Shown here: positions 44,326-52,686 of the stretch, piece by piece
Layout of the letters: each line of letters starts with the position of its first letter
Position numbering within the stretch: the first letter of the stretch is position 1
Assembly (NCBI RefSeq): GCF_026340465.1
Contig: NZ_JAPEPC010000002.1
Coordinates: 1 to 64,000 of the forward strand
Length of the DNA stretch: 64,000 bases
DNA from: Streptomyces sp. NBC_01306
Lineage (GTDB): Bacteria > Actinomycetota > Actinomycetes > Streptomycetales > Streptomycetaceae
Reading direction: 5' to 3'
Notes under the pieces: model-generated
The model's input: only the letters and a program-made list of their open reading frames with translations
Databases searched by the model: none
Told to the model about the DNA's origin: nothing
Made by a program: the position numbers and the translations under genes

Positions 44326-45261
44326 ATGAGCACATCCCTCACCGATACCGCACGCCGTGGTGACCGCCCGGTATTCGACAACGGCGTATCCGCCGTGCCT
44401 GTACGCGAGTTGACCCCCACCGGGAAGTTCACCCCCGGTCTGCCCTACGAGTTGTTCGGCCTCGCTCCGTGCAGCCCGGCCATCGGCGCCGAGATCTCCG
44501 GCGTGGACCTGGCCCGGCCGCTCACCCATGAGCTGCACCAGGAGCTGCACCGCGCGCTGCTGGAGTGGAAGGTGCTGTTCTTCCGCGACCAGCGCCTGAC
44601 GCCGATTCAGCACCGTGATCTGGCCCGCTGGTGGGGTACCCCGGAGGTCCATCCGTTCCTGCCCAAGGCCGATCTGCCCGAGGTGGTCCGGCTCTCCCGG
44701 GGCGCCGACTCTCCGGCCGTGGAGAACGTCTGGCATTCCGACGCCTCCTTCGAGACCACGCCGCCGATGGGCTCCATCCTGCGCGCCGTGCACGTGCCCG
44801 ACGTGGGCGGCGACACACTGTGGGCCGACATGGCCGCCGCCTATGACGGGCTGCCCGAAGATGTGAGGACGAGGCTGGAAGGCCTGTGCGCAGTCCATGA
44901 CTTCACCCGAAGTTTCGGCCGTCGGCTCGGCCCCGACGACCTCGCGCGCATGCAGCAGAAGTACCCGGCGGTGACGCACCCCGTGGTCCGCACGCTTCCG
45001 GAGAGCGGCCGCAAGCTCATCTACGTCAACCGGATCTTCACCCAGCACATCGAGGGACTGTCCGGGCAGGAGGGCCGCGAACTCCTGGAGTTCCTGTACG
45101 ACCAGGCCCGCCACCCCGAGTACCAGTGCCGCCTGCGCTGGCGTGCCGACACCGTCGCCTTCTGGGACAACCGTGCCACCCAGCACTACGCCAGCGGCGA
45201 CTACTACCCCCATACCCGCATCATGGAGCGCGTGACCATCCTCGGGGACCGCCCCCAGTGA
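44326..45261 (+). CDS. TauD/TfdA-family Fe(II)/2-oxoglutarate dioxygenase
   Basis: The 311-aa protein has ISGVDLARPLTHELHQELHRALLEWKVLFFRDQRLTP near residue 55, the metal HxD in NVWHSDASFETTPPMGSILRA near residue 140, the distal His in WDNRATQHYASGDY near residue 285, and the 2-oxoglutarate Arg in HTRIMERVTI. The family hydroxylates taurine, sulfonates, phenoxy acids and alkyl sulfates, releasing sulfite, a phenol or an aldehyde. The neighbouring flavin oxidoreductase may act on the same compound. It is followed by a small membrane protein with GTGA overlap. Confidence 0.92.
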   Translation: MSTSLTDTARRGDRPVFDNGVSAVPVRELTPTGKFTPGLPYELFGLAPCSPAIGAEISGVDLARPLTHELHQELHRALLEWKVLFFRDQRLTPIQHRDLARWWGTPEVHPFLPKADLPEVVRLSRGADSPAVENVWHSDASFETTPPMGSILRAVHVPDVGGDTLWADMAAAYDGLPEDVRTRLEGLCAVHDFTRSFGRRLGPDDLARMQQKYPAVTHPVVRTLPESGRKLIYVNRIFTQHIEGLSGQEGRELLEFLYDQARHPEYQCRLRWRADTVAFWDNRATQHYASGDYYPHTRIMERVTILGDRPQ

Positions 45262-45689
45262 CCGTGCCGGAGGCAGACGTGTCGACGGAACGGAGCCCGG
45301 CCCCGCCCCGGCACCGCCTTGTCCACGCCGCCTTCTGGGGCGCCGGCCTGTACTTCGGCTGGCGCTGGGCCTCGGAGAGCGGTCCGGCATGGCAGCACGC
45401 CCTGCAGTTGCTGGCCATCATGCCGGCCGCCATGAGCGCCGTGCAGTTGGTGCGCCGGTGGCGCGTGCGGCACCGGCGAGGAGACAGCGTTCTGGGCAGG
45501 CTCCCGGTGCGCGATCTGTTCCTCGCCAGGCTGCTGCTGATCGCCTCGGCACTCGCCCTCGAATACCTGCTCCAGTGCTGGATCCCTCCCCAGAGCGCCC
45601 AGATCATCGCCGGAGCCGGGCTGTGCGTGGCCTTCGCCACCATCGGGCCCGCCCTGCACAGGCGCCACAGCGACTCTCGCGCGCCCTGA
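45258..45689 (+). CDS. Small membrane protein of unknown function
   Basis: The 143-aa protein begins at a GTG overlapping the TauD stop. It has about four hydrophobic segments: VHAAFWGAGLYFGWRW, ALQLLAIMPAAMSAV, LFLARLLLIASALALEYLL and IIAGAGLCVAFATIG. Basic stretches (RRWRVRHRRG) lie between them. I do not recognise the family. Coupling to the dioxygenase suggests a role in uptake, efflux or anchoring for the same pathway. Confidence 0.6.
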   Translation: MTVPEADVSTERSPAPPRHRLVHAAFWGAGLYFGWRWASESGPAWQHALQLLAIMPAAMSAVQLVRRWRVRHRRGDSVLGRLPVRDLFLARLLLIASALALEYLLQCWIPPQSAQIIAGAGLCVAFATIGPALHRRHSDSRAP

Positions 45690-45746
45690 GCACACACGGG
45701 GCTCGGCAGCGAACACCGTAGCGGCGGCCGCTCGTTCCGCAGAAAT

Positions 45747-45762
45747 TAACGCACGCTCGTTA
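45747..45762. promoter_or_regulatory. Operator 2 of the TetR-TauD-OYE locus
   Basis: TAACGCACGCTCGTTA matches operator 1 at 12 of 16 positions, including both outer arms, and sits about 60 nt before the flavin oxidoreductase start. Confidence 0.6.
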
Positions 45763-45822
45763 ACAATTCGGCCCTGAGGCCTTAGCCTCGCCTCTCACCA
45801 TGACGCTCAGAGAGGATGACCG

Positions 45823-47028
45823 ATGGCCTCGCCGGCTCTCCACAACATCCCGCAGGTGCTCGGACCGGCGCGGCTCGGTCCGCTGTCCCTGCGCAACCGG
45901 ATCATCAAGGCGGCGACGTTCGAGGGCGCCACGCCCGACGCACTGGTCACGGACCGGCTCATCGAGTATCACCGCGCTCCCGCGGCCGGCGGTGTGGGCA
46001 TGACCACCGTGGCGTACCTGGCGGTCGCTCCGGAGGGCCGCACCGAGCGCAGGCAGATCTGGCTGCGCCCCGAGGCGGTCCCGGGGCTGCGCCGCCTGAC
46101 CGAGGCGGTGCACGCGGAGGGCGCCGCGGTCTCGGCCCAGATCGGCCATGCCGGGCCCGTCGCCGATGGATCCTCCAACCGGAGTCCCGCGCTCGCCCCC
46201 ACCCGCCGGTTCAACCCGCTCAGCATGAGATGGACCCGGGCCGCGACCCCGGCGGACATCACCCGGATCATCCGGGCCCACGGAGAGGCGGCGAAGTTCG
46301 CCGCCGACTCGGGCTTCGACGCCGTGGAGATCCACCTCGGGCACAACTACTTCGCCAGTGCGTTCCTCAGTCCTCGGCTCAACCGGCGCACGGACCGGTA
46401 CGGCGGCAGCCTCGCCAACCGCGCCGAGGTGGCGCGCGGCATCGCCGGCGCGGTGCGCGAGGCGGTCGGCGACCGTTTGGCGGTGACCGCCAAGCTCAAC
46501 ATGGACGACGGCGTACCCGGAGGCAGTTGGCTCGACGAAAGCCTCCAGGTCGCCAGGTGGCTGCAGGATGACGGCTCGGTGGACGCGCTGGAGCTGACCG
46601 CGGGCAGCTCGCTGCTCAACCCCATGTACCTCTTCCGCGGCGCGGCCCCGGTCCCGCAGTTCGCCGCCGCCTTTCCGCAGCCGCAGCGGCTCGGCGTCGG
46701 GCTGCTCGGCAAGCGGTTCCTCATCGACTACGCCTACCGGGAGGCCTATCTGCTGGATTCGGCGCGGCAGTTCCGCGCCGCCCTGGAGCTGCCGCTGATC
46801 CTGCTCGGCGGGATCGCCGACCTCGCGACCGCCGAGCAGGCCATGACCGAGGGCTTCGACTTCGTGGCGATGGGGCGGGCGCTGCTGCGGGAGCCGGACC
46901 TGGTCAACCGGTATGCCGCCGGGGCGAGCACCACGTCGCTGTGTGTGCACTGCAACCGCTGTATGCCGACCATCTACAGCGGCACGCGCTGCGTGCTCGT
47001 CGAGCCGGAGTCGCCCGACCGGGCCTGA
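45823..47028 (+). CDS. Old-yellow-enzyme-family NADH:flavin oxidoreductase
   Basis: The 401-aa FMN protein has ARLGPLSLRNRIIKAATFEGATPDALVT near residue 15 (barrel entrance), the catalytic His region in AVEIHLGHNYFASAFLSPRLNRRTDRYGGSLANR near residue 170, and FVAMGRALLREPDLVNRY near residue 350. The C-terminus has CVHCNRCMPTIYSGTRC, a Cys pattern that in larger relatives binds an iron-sulfur cluster. Here no FAD domain follows. Its operator matches that of the TetR gene, so it belongs to the same regulon as the TauD dioxygenase. Confidence 0.9.
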   Translation: MASPALHNIPQVLGPARLGPLSLRNRIIKAATFEGATPDALVTDRLIEYHRAPAAGGVGMTTVAYLAVAPEGRTERRQIWLRPEAVPGLRRLTEAVHAEGAAVSAQIGHAGPVADGSSNRSPALAPTRRFNPLSMRWTRAATPADITRIIRAHGEAAKFAADSGFDAVEIHLGHNYFASAFLSPRLNRRTDRYGGSLANRAEVARGIAGAVREAVGDRLAVTAKLNMDDGVPGGSWLDESLQVARWLQDDGSVDALELTAGSSLLNPMYLFRGAAPVPQFAAAFPQPQRLGVGLLGKRFLIDYAYREAYLLDSARQFRAALELPLILLGGIADLATAEQAMTEGFDFVAMGRALLREPDLVNRYAAGASTTSLCVHCNRCMPTIYSGTRCVLVEPESPDRA

Positions 47029-47082
47029 GAGGGTGAACGCGGACTTGCCGGCCGAGGGGCGAGAAGACAGCGGCAGGGGTAC

Positions 47083-48012
47083 TCAGTGGCTCGCTGCCGC
47101 CCGGACCTTGCTGTTCAGATCGCGGTGGATGACACGGGAAGCGCCCTCGATGGTGTCGATGCCGTAGTCCATCGTCCGGTTTCCACTGGTGAGAACGGTC
47201 ATGCCGTAGTCGTGGCCGTGCCCGGTGAAGAAGCCGACGCTGTGCACCCGCCATCCGCCGGTCGCACGGGACAGCCAGCCGTTCTTGACGTGCGTCGTGG
47301 CGGTGGCCGGTGAGCCCGCGGGCACACCCCACTTCTGGTCGGCCTCGACCTTGGCCATCAGACCCAGAGCGTAGCCGCGTGAGGTCTGGTTCAGCACGGA
47401 GTTCTTGGTCGTGAGGAGCTTCATGAGCGTGAGCTCGTCGGATGCGGTGATCTGGGTGAGGCCCCACGTTCCATCGGCGCCCGGGACGGTGTGCCGCATC
47501 TTCGCGAGATCGAGGAAGTGCTTGACGCGGGTCACTCCGAGCTGATTCCAGAGAGCGGACGTGGCGTCGTTGTCGGACTTCGTGATCATGGCCGTGGTCA
47601 GTTTCACCTCGCGCGCGGTCAGCTTGCGGTGCGACTCCTCGGCCTCGCGCAGCAGCGTTCCCAGCACCGTGACCTTCACCACACTCGCCGAGTCAAAATG
47701 CGCAGTGGCCTTGAACTCGCAGCTGGTCTTGGTCGTGCGGTCATAGACGGCCAGCGCCGACGCGTCCTTGCGTCCCTTGAGCGCGCCGGCGATGTCGTGC
47801 GACAGCTCCGGTGCCAGGCCGGGCTTCTTCGAGGTGCAGACGACCTTCGAGCCACCCACGGTGGCGCTCGCCGAGTCGGTCGTTTCCGTCGGCGCGCCGT
47901 CGGTGGCCGCCGAGGCCGCGGTCGCCCCGGCGAGCGGGGTGAGCAGCGCTCCGGCTGCCACGGAAGCGGCGAGTCCGCGGCGCGCGCAGGCCGGTATGCG
48001 TGAGCGGTGCAT
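47083..48012 (-). CDS. Secreted class A beta-lactamase-like serine hydrolase
   Basis: The 309-aa protein has a signal peptide (RRGLAASVAAGALLTPLAGATAASA). Its beta-lactamase fold has HFDSASVVKVTVLG (Ser-x-x-Lys) near residue 110, MITKSDNDATSALW (SDN) near residue 142, and THVKNGWLS in the KTG position. Many Streptomyces paralogues of this type are not true beta-lactamases, and the KNG variant and the absence of an obvious omega-loop Glu leave the activity uncertain. It may be a penicillin-interactive or peptidase-like protein. Confidence 0.83.
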   Translation of the reverse strand: MHRSRIPACARRGLAASVAAGALLTPLAGATAASAATDGAPTETTDSASATVGGSKVVCTSKKPGLAPELSHDIAGALKGRKDASALAVYDRTTKTSCEFKATAHFDSASVVKVTVLGTLLREAEESHRKLTAREVKLTTAMITKSDNDATSALWNQLGVTRVKHFLDLAKMRHTVPGADGTWGLTQITASDELTLMKLLTTKNSVLNQTSRGYALGLMAKVEADQKWGVPAGSPATATTHVKNGWLSRATGGWRVHSVGFFTGHGHDYGMTVLTSGNRTMDYGIDTIEGASRVIHRDLNSKVRAAASH

Positions 48013-48599
48013 GAAGGTACGTCCTGTTCCCGCGGTGGGTCGAAGTCCGTCTCGTCCGACCTCGCACGACCGGGCCGGAAGGCCGGTCTACCGCTGCTTC
48101 GGTGGAGTTCCGCCCGGCGGGCCGACCTGCGGCGGACAGCCCGGACCGGGGTGTGGCGTGCAGAGAAAGTCGCCGGACGGGGGCCGGCCCACCGTGCGGG
48201 CCGGCTCGGATTCCCGTTCCTGGAGTCAGAACCACCGTAGAGGCACCCTCGGCGCGCACCTCGGACACACTGGGCGAATTGTCCGAATTTGAGTAGCTAT
48301 GTCGGCGTGTGACATTCGCCAACCCGCGGGCACGGAATAGCACCGCCCGCGACAAGTCGAGCCGGGCCGCCCGTCGAGCCTGTAGCGACCGCGATCGGCG
48401 GCCGGGGCCGACATCCGCCGACACCGGCCCCTACCTCCGAGGCTCCGCACCCGAGACCCCACCCCCGAGGCCTGCCCGGCAGATGTCGGCAGCTCCCCCG
48501 CACGGGCCCCAAGGCCCCGGTCGGCGCGTGCAGTTGAAGCACGGAACCCAGGCCCCACCCCCATCCACCCACGCCTGCCTGTGACTTCGGAGTACAGCC
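48013..48599. other. Gap upstream of beta-lactamase-like and chitinase genes
   Basis: About 590 nt with no credible gene. It contains the divergent promoter region of the beta-lactamase-like gene and GC-rich non-coding sequence; no repeats of note. Confidence 0.4.
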
Positions 48600-48628
48600 T
48601 TGACAGCCCTCTTGGTCTAGTCCAATCT
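48600..48628 (+). promoter_or_regulatory. Chitinase promoter with DasR-like box
   Basis: TTGACA at 48600-48605 can serve as -35. TTGGTCTAGTCCAA at 48612-48625 closely resembles the DasR operator consensus, which is centred on TGGTCTAGACCA and found before Streptomyces chitinase genes. The -10 is weak. Control by N-acetylglucosamine status is inferred. Confidence 0.6.
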
Positions 48629-48727
48629 CATGTCTGCACGCCGTCAAGTTGTCGCCCGGCCGACCCCTTGCATCTCCGGCCGACTGCACCTTGATGACGC
48701 CCCCCACTGTCATCGAAAGGACCGGCC

Positions 48728-49738
48728 ATGCGTCGACGTCCCCCCACCTCGTCCCGTCGAACGACCTCCGCCTCCCGGACCGCGGCCGTTGTCGCGGCGG
48801 CCGGGCTGGCCGTAGCCGGAGCCGCCCTGACCGCCGGCCCCGCTTCGGCGACACCGGTGAGCCCCAGGGCAGCCGGCAGCTTCGCGCCGTACACCGACAT
48901 GTCCAATTCCCAGGAAGGGCTGCTGGACACCGCGATCACCCAGCACGGGGTCAAGACGTTCACCGCCGGATTCGTCATCGGCTCAGGCTGCAACCAGATC
49001 TGGGGGGACACGCTGCCGGTCGGCAACGACTCGTACACCGACCCGCTGATCAGCAAGGCCAAGTCCGAAGGCGCATCGGTCATCGTGTCCTCGGGCGGCG
49101 CCGCGGGGCTGCCGCTCGCCTGGAGCTGTACGGACCAGAGCGCCATCAACGCCGGGTACCAGAAGATCATCGACTCGTACGGGCCCAGCTCGCTCGACTT
49201 CGACATCGAGGGCGGCGCCATCGCGGACACCGCCGCTGCGGCACGCAACATGAGCGCGATGAAGACGCTCAAGGCGGCGAACCCCGGACTGACGTTCTCG
49301 GTCACACTGCCCGTCCTGCCCAACGGCCTCACAGCCGACGGCGTCAACATCCTCAAGGCCGCCAAGGACGCGGGCGTCAAGATCGACGTCGTGAACATCA
49401 TGACGATGGATTACTACCAGGGCTCGCAGGACATGGGACAGGCCGCGATCAGCGCGGGGAAGGCCACCCTCGCCCAGATGCAGTCGGTCGACTCCAGCTA
49501 CACGTACGCCAATCTCGGGATCACGCCCATGATCGGCGTGAACGACGACGGCTCGGTCTTCTCGACGGCCGACGCCTCGACGGTGAAGAGCTGGGCAGCC
49601 GGCAACGGCGTGGGGCGGCTGTCGTACTGGTCGGTCAACCGGGACCAGTCCTGCGGTTCGGTCACCACGGCCGCGTCGCCCACCTGCAGCGGTGTGTCAC
49701 AGGGGCAGCTGGCCTTCGCGGACATCCTGGGCGGCTGA
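48728..49738 (+). CDS. Secreted GH18 chitinase
   Basis: The 336-aa protein has a long Arg-rich signal peptide with hydrophobic core AAVVAAAGLAVAGAALTAGPASA. The GH18 catalytic barrel has SSLDFDIEGGAIADT near residue 155 (DxDxE with the catalytic Glu), VNIMTMDYYQGSQDM and GRLSYWSVNRDQ with the Trp at the end. It lacks an added carbohydrate-binding domain. It resembles bacterial ChiC-like enzymes acting on chitin oligomers. A DasR-like box lies upstream. Confidence 0.9.
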   Translation: MRRRPPTSSRRTTSASRTAAVVAAAGLAVAGAALTAGPASATPVSPRAAGSFAPYTDMSNSQEGLLDTAITQHGVKTFTAGFVIGSGCNQIWGDTLPVGNDSYTDPLISKAKSEGASVIVSSGGAAGLPLAWSCTDQSAINAGYQKIIDSYGPSSLDFDIEGGAIADTAAAARNMSAMKTLKAANPGLTFSVTLPVLPNGLTADGVNILKAAKDAGVKIDVVNIMTMDYYQGSQDMGQAAISAGKATLAQMQSVDSSYTYANLGITPMIGVNDDGSVFSTADASTVKSWAAGNGVGRLSYWSVNRDQSCGSVTTAASPTCSGVSQGQLAFADILGG

Positions 49739-49882
49739 CCACTGCGGGCTGAACCGGCCTCTCCTGCACAACAGAGTTCGAGCAGCCGGGTCCCCCCGGA
49801 CCGGTGGGACCCGGCTGCCGCACCGTCCACGGCGCTGCACCCCTGTTTGGTACTGACGGCCCGGCCTGGTGAGGATGGGGGC

Positions 49883-50794
49883 ATGAACCAGATCCAGACG
49901 CTCTCTGCCGCCGATGTCGCCGCCGCCGCGGACCGAATCCGCCCCCATGTCCGCCGTACGCCGGTGCTGGACCTGGAGATCGACGGACGCCGCGTCATCC
50001 TGAAGCTGGAATACCTGCAGCACAGCGGTTCGTTCAAACTGCGCGGGGCCGTCAACGCCATGCTGGACTCGGCATCGGACGACCACGTCGTCGCCGCTTC
50101 CGGTGGCAATCACGGCCTCGCGGTCGCCACCGCAGCCGCACTCCTCGGCCTCCCGGCGACCGTGTATCTCCCCGAGACGGCCCCCGAGGCGAAGGCCCGG
50201 CGCATCGAGGAGGCCGACGCGCGGCTCGTACGGCACGGCGCCACCTTCGCCGAGGCCGCATCGGCAGCACAGAAAGTCGCCACACAGCCCGGCTACCGCT
50301 TCCTCCACCCGTACGACGATCCGGCGGTCGTCGCGGGGCAGGGAACGCTGGCGGCCGAAGTGGTGGCCGACATTCCCGGGACGGACGCTTTCGCCGTCGC
50401 GGCGGGCGGCGGTGGGCTCACCGCCGGTACGGCGCTCGCCGCGGGCGGCCGTCAGGTGGCGGCGGTCGAACCGGAGGGCTGCCGCTCCCTGCACGACGCG
50501 CTCGCGGCGGGGAAGCCGGTGAACTCCCCGGTGGACTCGGTCGCTTCGTCCGCGCTGGGTGCTTCGCAGATCGGTGCGGTGGCGTTCGGCATCGTGGCTC
50601 AGTACGGCGTGGAGTCGGTACTCGTCAGCGACGCGGAGATCCTGCGTGCCCGTGCCCGCCTGTGGGAGGAGTGCCGTATCGCCGTGGAGCCCGCGGCTGC
50701 GGCGCCCTTCGCCGCGTGGCTGGCGGGCCGAGTGCCCGGAGAGCTGCCGTGCGTGGTGCTGTGCGGCGCGAACGCCGACTGGACGGCCGGCTGA
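49883..50794 (+). CDS. Threonine/serine dehydratase-like PLP enzyme
   Basis: The 303-aa protein is a fold-type II PLP enzyme. It has LEYLQHSGSFKLRGAV (PLP Lys) near residue 48, AASGGNHGLAVATAA near residue 73, and the phosphate loop AVAAGGGGLTAGTA near residue 175. It lacks the regulatory domain of biosynthetic threonine deaminase, as in catabolic or racemase-type relatives. The likely reaction is threonine or serine to the 2-keto acid plus ammonia; a serine racemase or hydroxyaspartate activity cannot be excluded. ATG at 49883 follows GAGGATGGGGG. Confidence 0.85.
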   Translation: MNQIQTLSAADVAAAADRIRPHVRRTPVLDLEIDGRRVILKLEYLQHSGSFKLRGAVNAMLDSASDDHVVAASGGNHGLAVATAAALLGLPATVYLPETAPEAKARRIEEADARLVRHGATFAEAASAAQKVATQPGYRFLHPYDDPAVVAGQGTLAAEVVADIPGTDAFAVAAGGGGLTAGTALAAGGRQVAAVEPEGCRSLHDALAAGKPVNSPVDSVASSALGASQIGAVAFGIVAQYGVESVLVSDAEILRARARLWEECRIAVEPAAAAPFAAWLAGRVPGELPCVVLCGANADWTAG

Positions 50795-50879
50795 GCGCCG
50801 TCACGCGCCCGGTACCGGTACCCGTGCGAGTTCCCGTACCGCGTGGTCCTGGCGAAAAGGATCTCCCTAGGCTGACGCC

Positions 50880-51686
50880 ATGCCCACCACACCCGCATTC
50901 GACATCGTCGCCACCGATCTGGACGGCACCCTGCTGCGCCGCGGTGACACCGTGAGCCCCCGTTCCCGTGCCGCCCTGGCCCTGGCCGCAGCCGCCGGGG
51001 CCAGACATCTGATCGTCACCGGGCGTTCCCTCCCCGGCGTACTGGAGCTGCTCGGGACTCTGGATTACCGCGGTCCTGTCGTCTGCGGGCAGGGGACGCA
51101 GCTGTACGACGCCGGGTCGGCCCGGATGCTGAGCTCCGTGACACTGGACCGCGAACTGGCCGAAACGGCGCTCGGCAAGATCGAGGCGGAGACAGGGCCG
51201 GTCTTCGCCGCAGTGGATCAGGACGGGCCCGACGGCCGGACGCTGGCCGAGCCGGGGTATCTGATGCCTCACCCAGCACTGCCCGTCCTGCGGGTCGGGC
51301 CGCGGCCGGAACTCTGGGCCAGGCCGGTCATCAAAGTCCTCATACGTCACCCGGAGCTCTCGGACGACACGCTGGCGGCCGTGGCCCGTTCCGTCGTGGG
51401 CGACCTGGCCACCGTCACGATGGCGGGGCCCGGAACAGTGGAACTCGCGCCGTACGGTGTGGACAAGGGCACCGGAATCGCCCTGGCCGCCGAGGTGTTG
51501 GGCCATGAACCGGCGCGGCTGGTCGCGTTCGGCGACATGCCCAATGACCTGCCGATGTTCCGTCGCGCCGGACACGGGGTGGCCATGGCCAACGCCCATC
51601 CGGAACTCATCGCCGCCGCGGACGAGGTGACCCTGTCGAACGAGGACGACGGCATAGCGGTCGTCCTGGAGCGCCTGTTCGCCTGA
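50880..51686 (+). CDS. Cof-type HAD phosphatase
   Basis: The 268-aa protein has DIVATDLDGTLLRRGD near residue 10 (nucleophile Asp), LIVTGRSLPG (motif II), a lysine in PYGVDKGTGIALAAEVLG near residue 195, and LVAFGDMPNDLPMFRRAGHGVAMANAHPE (motif IV). The C2B cap lies between motifs II and III, as in Cof/YbjI phosphatases of sugar phosphates or flavin precursors. It stands alone. Confidence 0.9.
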   Translation: MPTTPAFDIVATDLDGTLLRRGDTVSPRSRAALALAAAAGARHLIVTGRSLPGVLELLGTLDYRGPVVCGQGTQLYDAGSARMLSSVTLDRELAETALGKIEAETGPVFAAVDQDGPDGRTLAEPGYLMPHPALPVLRVGPRPELWARPVIKVLIRHPELSDDTLAAVARSVVGDLATVTMAGPGTVELAPYGVDKGTGIALAAEVLGHEPARLVAFGDMPNDLPMFRRAGHGVAMANAHPELIAAADEVTLSNEDDGIAVVLERLFA

Positions 51687-51699
51687 ACCGGCGCTCCAG
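51666..51699. terminator. Hairpin spanning the Cof phosphatase stop
   Basis: CTGGAGCGCC and GGCGCTCCAG pair in a 10-bp perfect stem around a 14-nt loop that includes the stop codon, between convergent genes. Confidence 0.6.
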
Positions 51700-51714
51700 G
51701 ACCGCAGCGGTGTC

Positions 51715-52590
51715 TCAGATCTTCGTCAGGAACGTGTCCGCGATGGCCTGGTACCCGGTGTCATTGGCATGGATGTCGCCGCGCGCCATATTGGTCCACT
51801 GCAGGATGCGCGCCACGTTCAGCGGGACCTGCTTTCCGTCCAGCGGCGCGAGCGGGAGGAAGGAGTTGGTGCGGAACGCCGATGCCACGTCGGCCGTCGG
51901 CACTCCGTGAGCGGCGTCGATGAGCCCGATCGTGGCGTTGAGTGTGTCGGCGAGGGGTACGGAGAGAGTGGCTGCGGTCTTTCCCTGAGTGCCCGTCAAC
52001 CATGCGGCAAGAAAGGGATCGTAGAGGTTCATGCCGATGATCCGGGTCTGCGGGCCGGCCGCTGCCTTGAGCCGGTCCAGGATGGTGTTGAGCCCTGAAC
52101 CCACTTTCCCGACACCCGACACGGCGCACTTGATGTCGACGTTTCCGTCGGTAAGGCAGCCGTCGACGTCGTTGGCACCGATGTCCAGCGTCACGACCAC
52201 CCGGTCGTCGTGGTGGAGCCGGAGGAAGTGCTCGGCCTCCGCCAACTGGGAGCCGGTGTACGGGTGCGGGTACGGGCAGGGCCCGTCGATCATGGAACCG
52301 GTGGTCTCGCCAGGACACCCGAGCCCGACGAAGTCGAAGGGCCGCCCGGCGTCGGCCGCGCGCGCCGACAGCGTGCGGGCTATGTCCTGGGCGTAACCAC
52401 GGCCGGTGACATGGCCGCCGCCGGGCAGCGTCTGGTATCCGGCGGCCAGCGAGTCACCGAGCGCCAGGTAGTAGCGCGGAGCCGAGGCTCCCGTGGCGGA
52501 GGCCGGAGCGGAGAAGCCGAGCAGTGCGACGGCGGCGAGCAGCCCCGCCGTCAGAGCGAGCCTGGCGGGTCTGAGCAGGGAAACACGCAT
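51715..52590 (-). CDS. Secreted SGNH/GDSL lipase
   Basis: The 291-aa protein has a signal peptide (LALTAGLLAAVALLGFSAPASA), the GDSL block YYLALGDSLAAGYQ near residue 40, the Gly and Asn blocks (FVGLGCPGETTGSM, LDIGANDVDGCL), and the C-terminal DIHANDTGYQAIAD with catalytic Asp and His. Paired Cys suit an extracellular enzyme like the Streptomyces lipase/esterase group. The substrate is probably a lipid or acyl ester. Confidence 0.9.
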   Translation of the reverse strand: MRVSLLRPARLALTAGLLAAVALLGFSAPASATGASAPRYYLALGDSLAAGYQTLPGGGHVTGRGYAQDIARTLSARAADAGRPFDFVGLGCPGETTGSMIDGPCPYPHPYTGSQLAEAEHFLRLHHDDRVVVTLDIGANDVDGCLTDGNVDIKCAVSGVGKVGSGLNTILDRLKAAAGPQTRIIGMNLYDPFLAAWLTGTQGKTAATLSVPLADTLNATIGLIDAAHGVPTADVASAFRTNSFLPLAPLDGKQVPLNVARILQWTNMARGDIHANDTGYQAIADTFLTKI

Positions 52591-52686
52591 GGAGCCTCCA
52601 ACAGTGAGGGCGGAGAACTCCGTTGAGGCTACTGTCTGGTAGGGCGGCTGAGTAGGCCCGGAACAGGACTCGCGACAGCGGCCGCC

